Source: Clostridia bacterium (GTDB lineage Bacteria > Bacillota > Clostridia > Oscillospirales > CAG-272). From it: 7,983 bases of DNA. Position 1 is the first letter of the stretch; the number at the start of each line of letters is the position of its first letter. The notes beneath the pieces are model-generated. The model had not been told where the DNA came from, ran no database searches, and saw only the letters and a list, made by a program, of their open reading frames with translations. Made by a program: the position numbers and the translations under genes. Where the stretch lies: NCBI GenBank assembly GCA_017395885.1, contig JAFQNM010000154.1, positions 1 through 7,983 on the forward strand. The letters are read 5' to 3'. Below are positions 1 to 5,974 of this stretch, piece by piece.

Positions 1-239
1 ATACCGATAACGATAAACGCCTCACACATTCCCTGTATCTTCTTTGCCGCCAGCTTGATGCGGGCATACTCTTCCTTATCGTAATCTACAGGTCTTGTAT
101 ACCAGCCGAGAAAATCGCTGCCTGCACCTGTTTTGTTCTTAATAGTTTCCAGCGCTGCCTCTACCTCGGGAGCGATGGCATTGATCTCTTCTTCTGTGAT
201 AAACTGCTTTATATACTTATTATTGATTTTAATAGACAT
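1..239 (-). CDS. pgi: Glucose-6-phosphate isomerase, N-terminal part (cut by window edge)
   Basis: The first 79 codons of a minus-strand gene that runs off the left edge. I translated it by hand: it begins MSIKINNKYIKQF, continues through EEEINAIAPEVEAA and KTGAGSDFLGW, and reaches AAKKIQGMCEAFIVIGI, just before the expected glycine-rich sugar-phosphate-binding (SIS) segment. I recognise this as the N-terminus of clostridial glucose-6-phosphate isomerase, which interconverts glucose-6-phosphate and fructose-6-phosphate in cytoplasmic glycolysis and gluconeogenesis. The start ATG (237-239) has the Shine-Dalgarno sequence GGAGG at 249-253, 9 nt upstream. An ATG at 242-244 is out of frame. A SigA-like promoter lies at 274-302. 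The upstream dac gene reads the same way with no clear terminator between, so some read-through is possible. The catalytic residues lie outside the window, so identity rests on N-terminal resemblance. Confidence 0.88.
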   Translation of the reverse strand, partial: MSIKINNKYIKQFITEEEINAIAPEVEAALETIKNKTGAGSDFLGWYTRPVDYDKEEYARIKLAAKKIQGMCEAFIVIG

Positions 240-273
240 ATCATTTGTCCTCCGAATATTAAATCACCCTTTC

Positions 274-302
274 AATATACTACTTTCTTTTTTAAATTTC
301 AA
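274..302 (-). promoter_or_regulatory. SigA-type promoter for pgi
   Basis: Read on the minus strand: -35 TTGAAA (297-302), a 17-bp AT-rich spacer, and -10 TATATT (274-279). Predicted transcription start is near 267, giving a leader of about 28 nt that contains the GGAGG ribosome-binding site. Spacing is ideal and both boxes are close to consensus. Confidence 0.7.
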
Positions 303-358
303 TAGAATTTATGAATTTTTAATCGAATATTGTAATTATAACGCAATTATTCTGTATT

Positions 359-1504
359 TTATTTCAATAGCCAGCACATTAAAAGCCTCATAAATATATC
401 TGCAAACCGAAGACTTTCCACTGTAGCCGCCGCCTTTATTTCTGCCTCTCCTATCCGCTCCCCGTTAACGGTAAAATATGCGTTACCAACCACATCTCCC
501 TCCTTTACGGGAGCACTGATATTTTCCATATACTCAGTTACCGTTTCTATTTGTTCGGAATTCTTTTTGTCTATAAGAATACTGATCGGCTCTATTACCG
601 TTTCCACCTCGTTTACCACTCCCTTTGCCACGTGCAGGGTCTCTCCCTTCTCTGCCTCTCTGCTGTACATGGTATAGCTTGCAAAGCCGTAATCAAGAAG
701 CTTTTTGGCAGCATTATTTCTCTCATCTCTCGTTTCACTTCCCATTATAACGGCAATCAGGTGCATTCCCTCTCTCTCTGCCGTTGCACTTATGCAAAAG
801 CCTGCCTTTGAGGTTGAGCCCGTTTTCAGGCCTGTTGCTCCCTTATAAAATCTTATAAGTCTGTTTGTATTGGTAAGGCCGAATTCTCCGTTTCTGATAG
901 AATCCATCCACGTTGAGCTATAGGCAAGTATTGACGGATGGTTTATTATCAGCTCTCTTGACACCTTTGCTATATCTGCAGCGCTTATGGTATGGTTTAC
1001 CGTATCGTCGTCAAGTCCGGTCACGTTTTCAAAATTCGTATTCTCCATACCAAGCTCTGCCGCCCTCTCATTCATTCTTTGAACAAAGCTCTCCTCGCTG
1101 CCGCAAACAGCCTCGCTGAGAGCTACAGCCGCATCGTTTGCAGAGGAGATAACGGTGCTTTTCAGCATATCCTCAACGCTCATCTCCTCTCCGGCCTCAA
1201 GAAAAACCTGAGAGCCTCCCATAGAGGCAGCATATTCGCTGACGGCGACCGTATCCTCCATAGAAAGACTGCCCGAATCGATCTCCTCCATTACAAGAAG
1301 AAGGGTCATTATCTTCGTCACCGATGCCGGTGGCAGAGGCTCATCGGGATTTTTTGCATACAGTATCCTGCCGGTATTGGCCTCCATGAGCACTGCACTC
1401 TTTGCCGATACGTCAAAGGGCTGTATCTCCTCCGTTGCATTTACAACCGCTGCCAACGACAGCATTGCCGCTATACTTAGTATCACACACAAAAATCTTT
1501 TCAT
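359..1504 (-). CDS. D-alanyl-D-alanine carboxypeptidase (low-molecular-weight penicillin-binding protein, PBP5/DacA type)
   Basis: A 381-residue exported serine peptidase of family S11. It removes the terminal D-Ala from peptidoglycan pentapeptides outside the membrane, limiting cross-linking. Residues 1-23 form a signal peptide (MKRFLCVILSIAAMLSLAAV, then an AxA-like cleavage region). All three penicillin-binding motifs are present: S61-V-T-K64 with the acyl-enzyme serine, S121-A-N123, and K227-T-G229. About residues 280-360 match the beta-rich PBP5 C-terminal domain. The last 15 residues (RFADIFMRLLMCWLLK) resemble the amphipathic helix that holds these enzymes on the membrane. I chose the start at 1504 because AGGAG (1513-1517) sits 8 nt upstream; a longer frame to 1567 would put a non-signal extension before the signal peptide. 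It is divergent from plsY. I cannot tell a vegetative dacA from a sporulation-type dacF/dacB paralogue. Confidence 0.93.
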   Translation of the reverse strand: MKRFLCVILSIAAMLSLAAVVNATEEIQPFDVSAKSAVLMEANTGRILYAKNPDEPLPPASVTKIMTLLLVMEEIDSGSLSMEDTVAVSEYAASMGGSQVFLEAGEEMSVEDMLKSTVISSANDAAVALSEAVCGSEESFVQRMNERAAELGMENTNFENVTGLDDDTVNHTISAADIAKVSRELIINHPSILAYSSTWMDSIRNGEFGLTNTNRLIRFYKGATGLKTGSTSKAGFCISATAEREGMHLIAVIMGSETRDERNNAAKKLLDYGFASYTMYSREAEKGETLHVAKGVVNEVETVIEPISILIDKKNSEQIETVTEYMENISAPVKEGDVVGNAYFTVNGERIGEAEIKAAATVESLRFADIFMRLLMCWLLK

Positions 1505-1691
1505 CCGCCACACTCCTGTCTTACAAATATATTTTATTGTATTAAGAAAAAAACAGGTTAAGAACAAGGTTTTAACATTTTGTATACAATTTCAAACTAT
1601 ATTTGAAACAAAAATAAGTTATAATTGAAATAAAAGTATAATATACTGGTTGAAATACATATGGAATCCGTTTGGAAAGGGTCTCGCTGAA
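1505..1691. promoter_or_regulatory. Divergent dac/plsY control region
   Basis: An AT-rich 187-bp gap between two genes transcribed away from each other, so it must carry both promoters. On the plus strand there are two perfect TATAAT boxes (1620-1625 and 1637-1642), either of which could serve plsY, but neither has a good -35 at 16-18 bp. On the minus strand, TAAAAT/TATATT-like boxes lie just upstream of the dac ribosome-binding site, again without a clear -35. Two short inverted repeats lie in the middle (separate entry). Promoter positions here are therefore uncertain. Confidence 0.45.
1580..1608. repeat. Two adjacent short palindromes in the dac/plsY gap
   Basis: TTGTATACAA (1580-1589) is a perfect 10-bp palindrome. 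It is immediately followed by TTTCAAA (1590-1596), 5 nt, and TTTGAAA (1602-1608), a perfect 7-bp inverted repeat. Together they fill 29 bp near the centre of the divergent region. The positions are directly read; a role as an operator is inference, and short AT-rich palindromes arise often by chance. Confidence 0.45.
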
Positions 1692-2315
1692 ATGAAAGCA
1701 TTCAAGCTTATTATCTGCATTGTTATTGGTTATCTTTTAGGGTCACTCAGTCCCTCTGCTCTCTTTGGAAAGCTAAAAGGCAAGAATCTGAGAAAGCAAG
1801 GAACAGGCAATCTCGGTGCCACCAACACCATGTTCGTTCTCGGCAAAAAATTCGGCATTGCCGTTATGATACTTGATATGATAAAGGCTATCCTTGCCGT
1901 TAATCTGGCAAAGCTTATTTGCCCCTCCTATGCCTTTGCGGGAATTGCTGCGGGCAGTGCTTGCGTTGTGGGCCACATTTTTCCCGTTTTTCTCAAATTC
2001 AAGGGAGGCAAGGGTCTTGCACCGTACGGAGGAATGGTTCTCGCTCTCGACCCGCTGCTCTTTCTCTGCCTGCTCACGCTGTGCATTATCGTAACTCTTA
2101 TCGTCAATTACGGAATTGCTGTTCCCTTTGTTGCCGGAGTTCTCTTCCCCATTATCAGCTTTTGGAGAGTTGAAAGCCGTGTTTATCTCATAATTGCGAT
2201 CGCTGTCAGCCTGCTGCTTATCATTCGCCATATTCCCAACATTTTCAGAATAACACGCGGCGAGGAGATAAAGGTTCGCGACTATCTCACAGGAAAGCAT
2301 AAGAACAAAGCATAA
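1692..2315 (+). CDS. plsY: Acyl-phosphate:glycerol-3-phosphate acyltransferase PlsY
   Basis: A 207-residue integral membrane enzyme that transfers the acyl group from acyl-phosphate to sn-glycerol-3-phosphate, giving lysophosphatidic acid. This is the first acylation in phospholipid synthesis in most Gram-positive bacteria, working with PlsX and PlsC. All three family motifs are visible: GTGNLGATN (37-45), GHIFPVFLKFKGGKGLA (94-110, the glycerol-phosphate site), and RHIPNIFRITRGEE (179-192). Hydrophobic segments at about 3-20, 53-75, 82-100, 117-138, 141-157 and 163-179 fit the usual multi-pass topology, and the length is typical of the family. I chose ATG 1692 because AAAGGG (1676-1681) lies 10 nt upstream and the protein then begins directly at the first membrane segment. 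A TTG at 1650 in the same frame would add 14 residues without a ribosome-binding site. The gene stands alone, with a strong terminator 5 nt after its stop codon. Confidence 0.96.
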   Translation: MKAFKLIICIVIGYLLGSLSPSALFGKLKGKNLRKQGTGNLGATNTMFVLGKKFGIAVMILDMIKAILAVNLAKLICPSYAFAGIAAGSACVVGHIFPVFLKFKGGKGLAPYGGMVLALDPLLFLCLLTLCIIVTLIVNYGIAVPFVAGVLFPIISFWRVESRVYLIIAIAVSLLLIIRHIPNIFRITRGEEIKVRDYLTGKHKNKA

Positions 2316-2319
2316 TTAT

Positions 2320-2354
2320 AAAAAAGGTGCAGGCATGTGACCTGCACCTTTTTT
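2320..2354. terminator. Bidirectional intrinsic terminator between plsY and the SLH-gene unit
   Basis: A 14-bp perfect stem, AAAAAAGGTGCAGG (2320-2333) with CCTGCACCTTTTTT (2341-2354), and a 7-nt loop. The A-run and T-run on the two sides give a U-tract in both directions. It therefore ends plsY on the plus strand and the SLH-gene transcription unit on the minus strand, 14 nt beyond the stop codon at 2369. Confidence 0.93.
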
Positions 2355-2368
2355 GCTTTTTCAGCTTC

Positions 2369-2512
2369 TCAGTCTTCGCTCTTATTTTTGTTCTTGTTCT
2401 GATTCTGGTTCTTCTGCTGATTCTGCTGATTCTGCTGGTTCTGCTGGTTCTGCTGGTTCTGCTGGTTCTTCTGCTGGTTCTTCTGCTGATTCTGGTTCTG
2501 GTTCTGATTCAT
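2369..2512 (-). CDS. Small Asn/Gln-rich low-complexity peptide, possible gene or 3' part of a frame-shifted gene
   Basis: A 47-residue frame, MNQNQNQNQQ followed by repeated NQQ and KNQQ units and the tail NKNKNKSED. It has no hydrophobic residues after the initial Met, no signal peptide and no recognisable domain. The core is written in CAG and AAC/AAT codons by a 9-bp tandem repeat. It lies downstream of the SLH gene on the same strand, and the bidirectional terminator follows 14 nt after its stop, so it should be in that transcript. Its start has only a weak A-rich upstream sequence (AAAGAT), not a clear Shine-Dalgarno site. The frame opens in-frame upstream as far as 2563, with another ATG at 2549-2551 that is no better supported. 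It may be a real small protein, the end of a longer frame-shifted one (see 2514-2628), or merely an open frame imposed by the repeat. The repeat leaves other strand/frame combinations open too, so coding is unproven. Confidence 0.38.
   Translation of the reverse strand: MNQNQNQNQQKNQQKNQQNQQNQQNQQNQQNQQKNQNQNKNKNKSED
2403..2507. repeat. 9-bp tandem repeat tract TTCTGCTGR
   Basis: On the plus strand, eight copies of TTCTGCTGG or TTCTGCTGA. Six are contiguous at 2412-2465; two more at 2469-2477 and 2481-2489 are each preceded by an extra TTC. The tract is flanked by shorter TTCTGG and TTCTGA units. All insertions are multiples of three, so the minus-strand reading (NQQ per unit) stays in frame. 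The unit length and near-identity suggest growth by slipped-strand mispairing or unequal recombination, so copy number may vary between strains. Confidence 0.9.
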
Positions 2513-2513
2513 T

Positions 2514-2628
2514 TTATCTTTTTTTGACCATCCGGTCAGGTGCGGCAGCATTTGGATTTGCGCTTATGCGCTTGTTACCGCCCTTGGGGTTCGGGATTAT
2601 TATTTCCACTTTTCTTCTTTTTATTCAC
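2514..2628 (-). pseudogene. Overlapping short hydrophilic frames downstream of the SLH gene; candidate broken or frame-shifted 5' part of the Asn/Gln-rich gene
   Basis: Two short minus-strand frames precede the Asn/Gln-rich peptide. The first (2628 to 2575, GTG start overlapping the SLH stop codon) reads VNKKKKSGNNNPEPQGR. The second (2609 to 2514, GTG start) begins VEIIIPNPKGGNKR, continues through ISANPNAAAPDRMVKKR and stops in front of the Asn/Gln frame. Removing one base from the CCCC/GGG cluster (plus-strand 2581-2589) would join frame one to frame two. Removing one A from the seven-A run (plus-strand T-run 2519-2525) would join frame two to the Asn/Gln frame. The joined product would be an Asn/Lys/Pro/Gln-rich hydrophilic protein of about 85 residues. 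None of the starts has a good ribosome-binding site. It could be a decayed gene, a sequencing or assembly indel, or non-coding 3' sequence; I cannot decide. Confidence 0.28.
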
Positions 2629-3856
2629 CGAGCAGGCAATGGACCTTATAAAGCATATCCGCCGCCATATCTCTGGTAACGGCAAGGGATGATGCCGCCT
2701 CTCCGTTTTCCAGGTCGTATACACCCAGCTCATACATTGCACAAACTGCCTCCTGCGCCCATACGGGGGTGCCTGCGACCTGAGTTACCTGCTTTGCCTC
2801 GTAGCCGATGATGCTGTTCAGTATGATACCGGCCTCTGCTCTCGTTATACTGTCATCGGGTCTGAAGGCTCCGGCACCATCCTCGGGAGAGCTGATTATA
2901 CCAAGCTTTGCGGCACTGTACACGTATCCCTTATATTCCTCAGGGATCATTTCATCATCCGAAAAGCCTGTGCTCTCTACCTTGGGTATATTTCCCGCAC
3001 CGAAAACGTTCATTGTGCAAACAAGAAAATCAAGCCTGGTTACTGCCTCTCCCGGATAAAAGCAAAGCTCTCCCTCGCTCTCTACGGCGCTCATATATCC
3101 CTTTTCCGTCATGGTCACGGCCGCTACGGGAGAGCTGCTTTCCTCCATATCGCTGAGAGTTGTTCTGCTCTTGTTTTCTCTGACGCTGACAGTGTATTCG
3201 CAGATCTCGGATGTGTTGCCCATACTGTCCTTTACTCTGTAGGTAAAGCTATCGTTCATAACACGGCTGCCCGCTGTGTAGGTGAACTCTCCGGTTTTGC
3301 TGTCATACTGCAGCTTGCCGCCCTCGGGATATTCAACCACCTCAAAGAAAAGGCTGTCTCCCTCTGCATCATGAGCTCTCAGCTCTCCTTTTGACGAAGT
3401 TGACACAAATGCAGAAAGCACAGGTGCCTCAAGGGCTGTGGGCGCTGAGTTCACCTTATCCGTAAACACCACGCTGCAGGTCATTTCATACGCATCGTCA
3501 AACAAGAAGCAAAATTCAGCCTCTGTTATCTCTGCCTCAGGCACAAAGCTGAGCTTTGAAACAGACTCTGCTCTTATCACCTGGTTTTCCGTTACGCATA
3601 CGTCCTCATAATACAGTTTGCCGGCAGATGCATCGGGAAGCGCTGTGATCTTCAGCTTTTCATAGGACTTTGCCCCAACAGCCTCAGAAAAGGCTTCCTC
3701 GCTGAAGACTACCGTTTCTCCCTTGAGCGCCGAAACCTTCATCTCGGTATTCTCAGCTATAACGGAAAGTCCGGGAGAGAGCACCGCAGCACTTACGCAG
3801 GTTGCCGAGAGGATGAGTGCCGCAGCTATTGCGGCAAGGATCAGTATTTTTTTCAT
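2621..3856 (-). CDS. Exported SLH-domain protein with Ig/cadherin-like modules
   Basis: A 411-residue secreted protein predicted to bind the cell wall. Residues 1-23 are a signal peptide (MKKILILAAIAAALILSATC, cleavage likely after VSA). About 45-133 form a first bacterial Ig-like module, with the typical KLYYEDVCVTENQVI and KLSFVPEAEI strands. About 137-226 form a second, cadherin-like module (APTA, then GKLQYDSKTGEFTYTAG, then NDSFTYRVKDSMGN). Three SLH repeats follow: about 245-288 (TRLD at 273-276), 297-351 (TRAE at 338-341) and 362-409 (TRDM at 394-397). SLH triads usually bind pyruvylated secondary wall polysaccharide, so the protein is probably held non-covalently at the surface with the Ig modules as spacer or ligand binder; the ligand is unknown. 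I chose the start at 3856 because it begins the signal peptide, with AAAGG 11 nt upstream; an in-frame ATG at 3865 lies too close to that site. I see no strong promoter upstream. The mature protein has eight cysteines, which is unusual for a surface protein. Confidence 0.85.
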   Translation of the reverse strand: MKKILILAAIAAALILSATCVSAAVLSPGLSVIAENTEMKVSALKGETVVFSEEAFSEAVGAKSYEKLKITALPDASAGKLYYEDVCVTENQVIRAESVSKLSFVPEAEITEAEFCFLFDDAYEMTCSVVFTDKVNSAPTALEAPVLSAFVSTSSKGELRAHDAEGDSLFFEVVEYPEGGKLQYDSKTGEFTYTAGSRVMNDSFTYRVKDSMGNTSEICEYTVSVRENKSRTTLSDMEESSSPVAAVTMTEKGYMSAVESEGELCFYPGEAVTRLDFLVCTMNVFGAGNIPKVESTGFSDDEMIPEEYKGYVYSAAKLGIISSPEDGAGAFRPDDSITRAEAGIILNSIIGYEAKQVTQVAGTPVWAQEAVCAMYELGVYDLENGEAASSLAVTRDMAADMLYKVHCLLGE

Positions 3857-3979
3857 ATTTTCCATTTCCTTTCTGTATGTTACGCCTTTATTGTTATCAA
3901 AAATTCCGAATGTTATTTGCACAGAGAACTTTTTTATAAAAATATTCACTAAAAATTCATATTATTTGTTGCTTATATA

Positions 3980-4008
3980 TTGATTTTAGAACAAAACTCG
4001 TGTATAAT
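3980..4008 (+). promoter_or_regulatory. SigA-type promoter for ilvE
   Basis: -35 TTGATT (3980-3985), a 17-bp spacer, and a perfect -10 TATAAT (4003-4008). The predicted transcription start is near 4015, leaving a leader of about 29 nt with GAGG (4033-4036) 7 nt before the ATG. The leader is too short for a T-box or attenuator. The rest of the 3857-4043 gap is AT-rich and must also hold the promoter of the SLH gene, for which I see no good match. Confidence 0.8.
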
Positions 4009-4043
4009 TTATTAGAATAATTATGTAGAAACGAGGATCTGCT

Positions 4044-5114
4044 ATGCTTGATATCAAAATCACGGCAACAACTCAGCGCAAAGAAAAGCCCGCAGACAAT
4101 GTTCTCGGTTTCGGCCGCTACTTTACCGACCACATGTTCGTTATGGATTACAAGGTCGGAGAAGGCTGGCATGATGCCAGAATCGTTCCCTACGGTCCTA
4201 TCGCACTTGAACCTTCCGCTATGGTTTTCCACTACGCTCAGGAGCTTTTTGAGGGCCTCAAGGCTTACAGATGTGCAGACGGACACATCCAGCTCTTCCG
4301 CCCCGACAAAAACATCGAGCGTATGAACAACACCTGCCGCAGAATGTGCGTTCCCGAGATACCTCTTGAGGATGCTCTGCAGGCTATCAAAACCCTTGTT
4401 GATTATGAAAAGGATTGGGTACCCCACTCTGAGGGCACCTCACTTTACATACGTCCCTTTATTATCGCCACCGAGCCTCAGCTTGGTGTTCACCCCTCAA
4501 AGTCCTATCAGTTCATCATTATCCTCTCTCCCGTTGGCTCCTATTATGCCGGCGGCCTTGATCCCGTTAAGATCATGATAGAGAGAAAATACGTTCGCTG
4601 TGTTAAGGGCGGTACAGGAGAAGCTAAGGTCGGCGGAAACTACGCAGCAAGCCTTCTCGGTCAGAAGGAGGCTGAGGAAAAGGGCTATGCCCAGGTGCTC
4701 TGGCTTGACGGTATCGAAAGAAAGTATATCGATGAGGTTGGAGCTATGAACGTGTTCTTCGTTATCGACGGAACCGTTATCACCCCCTCCCTTGCAGATG
4801 GCAACATTCTCCCCGGCGTTACTCGCCGCTCCTGCATTGAGCTCCTTAATTCCTGGGGCTACAAGGTCGAGGAAAGAAAGATCTCTATTGACGAGGTCAT
4901 TGAGGCTCACAAGTCAGGTAAGCTTCAGGAATCCTTCGGCACCGGTACTGCCGCAGTTATTTCCCCCGTTGGCCAGTACTACGATGACGGTGAGATCTAC
5001 ACCATTAATGATGGTAAGATCGGCCCCATCTCTCAGAAGCTTTATGACAGCCTGACAGCTCTTCAGTGGGGCAAAGCTGAAGATACTCTGGGCTGGATCG
5101 TTCGTGTTGACTGA
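4044..5114 (+). CDS. ilvE: Branched-chain amino acid aminotransferase
   Basis: A 356-residue cytoplasmic PLP enzyme of fold type IV. It transfers an amino group from glutamate to the 2-oxo acids of valine, leucine and isoleucine, the last step of their synthesis, and runs in reverse in their breakdown. It matches the longer (type II, about 340-370 residue) bacterial/eukaryotic BCAT group: FHYAQELFEGLKAYR (62-76), LYIRPFIIATEPQLGV (134-149), the PLP-binding lysine K195 in GEAKVGGNYAAS, YIDEVGAMNVFFV (228-240, with the conserved Glu231), ILPGVTRRS (255-263) and GTGTAAVISPVG (299-310). It has a strong promoter and a good ribosome-binding site. Codons are strongly biased (GTT, CTT/CTC, AAG, ATC), suggesting high expression. 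No other ilv or leu gene is in the window. The next gene follows after 36 bp without a terminator, so the two are probably co-transcribed. Confidence 0.96.
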   Translation: MLDIKITATTQRKEKPADNVLGFGRYFTDHMFVMDYKVGEGWHDARIVPYGPIALEPSAMVFHYAQELFEGLKAYRCADGHIQLFRPDKNIERMNNTCRRMCVPEIPLEDALQAIKTLVDYEKDWVPHSEGTSLYIRPFIIATEPQLGVHPSKSYQFIIILSPVGSYYAGGLDPVKIMIERKYVRCVKGGTGEAKVGGNYAASLLGQKEAEEKGYAQVLWLDGIERKYIDEVGAMNVFFVIDGTVITPSLADGNILPGVTRRSCIELLNSWGYKVEERKISIDEVIEAHKSGKLQESFGTGTAAVISPVGQYYDDGEIYTINDGKIGPISQKLYDSLTALQWGKAEDTLGWIVRVD

Positions 5115-5150
5115 CTTTTATTTTGATTATTTTAATACGGAGAGTATAAT

Positions 5151-5918
5151 ATGGAAATAAAACGCAATCAGAAGTATTTCACTTCTAAGGGAATCAACGT
5201 AATTCTTATCGTAGGTCTCGTTATCTGTCTTCTCGGCATCATCCTCCTGTTCCAGCTTAACACACGTCCCTTCGGTATCGTTATCCTTCTCGTTGGCAGT
5301 GCTGTTGCTGTTTACGGCTCCGGCTCCAAGTCCGGTGAGGCTGATATCGACAACCAGATCCACAGCATCGTTAAGGATATTCCCGAGCAGGCTCAGATCA
5401 AGCACGAGGTTTATGAGCGCCACTTCCTCAAGATCATCAACCCCATCCTTCTCAAGGGCTTTGACTACTCCTGCAAGGATCTCCTTTGCAAGAAGGGTCC
5501 CGACCACAAGTTCAGAACACAGGCTTACAACGCCGCTCAGCTTTACTTCACAAGAGAAAAGCTCTACATCTACGGCAAGCACCTCTCCCTCATTGACGAC
5601 GCAGAGGGCGCTAACTATGAGATCTCCGATGTTATCCCCTACGAGAACATCGACAAGGCTGAGGTTGAGGCTACAAGCGTTAAGGTCAACGGCAGAGAAA
5701 TTAAGGTCTTCTACTTCGTTCTTCGTCTTAAGGACGGCAAGGATGCTCTCAGAATCACCGTTGAGTACGGTGCAGACGTTGACAAGGCTTGTGACGACAT
5801 CAACCACGTTACTGAAAAGATGACCGCATTCGCTATTGAGCGTGCTGCGGACAAGGCTGCTAAGCGTGCATACCTCCGTGAGCAGGATGCAAAGAAGGCT
5901 GCTGAAGCTAACGCCTGA
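5151..5918 (+). CDS. Two-TM membrane protein of unknown function, possible PH-like domain
   Basis: A 255-residue protein I do not recognise. After a short basic N-terminus, two hydrophobic segments (about 15-35 and 40-57) with the short connector QLNTRP form a membrane hairpin. The rest, about 60-255, is soluble and probably cytoplasmic. Within it, residues 129-220 alternate short strands (AQLYFTREKLYIYGKHLSLI, then YEISDVIPYENIDKAEVE, then IKVFYFVLRLKDGKDALRIT) and end in a helix. This resembles bacterial PH/GRAM-like domains, but that is only a fold impression. The C-terminus (225-255) is an Ala/Lys/Glu-rich helix. GGAGAG (5139-5144) lies 6 nt before the ATG. Codon use is as strongly biased as in ilvE, implying an abundant protein. 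It sits 36 bp after ilvE and is followed by a terminator, so it is probably the second gene of an ilvE transcript. No catalytic motif is visible. Confidence 0.82.
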   Translation: MEIKRNQKYFTSKGINVILIVGLVICLLGIILLFQLNTRPFGIVILLVGSAVAVYGSGSKSGEADIDNQIHSIVKDIPEQAQIKHEVYERHFLKIINPILLKGFDYSCKDLLCKKGPDHKFRTQAYNAAQLYFTREKLYIYGKHLSLIDDAEGANYEISDVIPYENIDKAEVEATSVKVNGREIKVFYFVLRLKDGKDALRITVEYGADVDKACDDINHVTEKMTAFAIERAADKAAKRAYLREQDAKKAAEANA

Positions 5919-5930
5919 TCAATCTAAAAC

Positions 5931-5960
5931 AAAAGGAGATGCTTTTGCATCTCCTTTTTT
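5931..5960 (+). terminator. Intrinsic terminator of the ilvE unit
   Basis: A 12-bp perfect stem, AAAAGGAGATGC (5931-5942) with GCATCTCCTTTT (5947-5958), a TTTT loop, and a T-run to 5960. It starts 12 nt after the stop codon of the membrane-protein gene. The A-run on the left gives some potential in the opposite direction too. Confidence 0.92.
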
Positions 5961-5974
5961 CCTTTCATTCTTTG

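Noticed and set aside
992..1480. Plus-strand open frame of 162 codons
   Set aside because: It lies antisense within the carboxypeptidase gene, whose catalytic motifs are clearly coding on the other strand.
1650..1691. Upstream TTG start extending PlsY by 14 residues
   Set aside because: There is no ribosome-binding site for it, and the ATG at 1692 has AAAGGG at proper distance and gives the usual family length.
2403..2507. CRISPR array
   Set aside because: The units are 9 bp, contiguous, and lack spacers.
2560..2571. GCGC-TTAT-GCGC hairpin upstream of the Asn/Gln-rich frame
   Set aside because: A 4-bp stem without a U-tract is too short to call a terminator or regulatory element.
2327..2679. 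Two plus-strand open frames through the repeat (Leu/Val-rich, and Ser/Ala/Gly-rich)
   Set aside because: Both are reading-frame products of the 9-bp repeat. One overlaps the terminator and the other runs into the SLH gene; neither has a credible start.
5123..5150. TTGATT, 16 bp, TATAAT directly before the membrane-protein gene
   Set aside because: The TATAAT abuts the ATG at 5151, so transcription would begin inside the gene and lose the ribosome-binding site and start codon. I see no good internal start, so it is most likely chance.
5127..5807. Long minus-strand open frame (226 codons) rich in Val, Leu and Asp
   Set aside because: It is the antisense shadow of a strongly codon-biased plus-strand gene. 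It has no ribosome-binding site and no domain.
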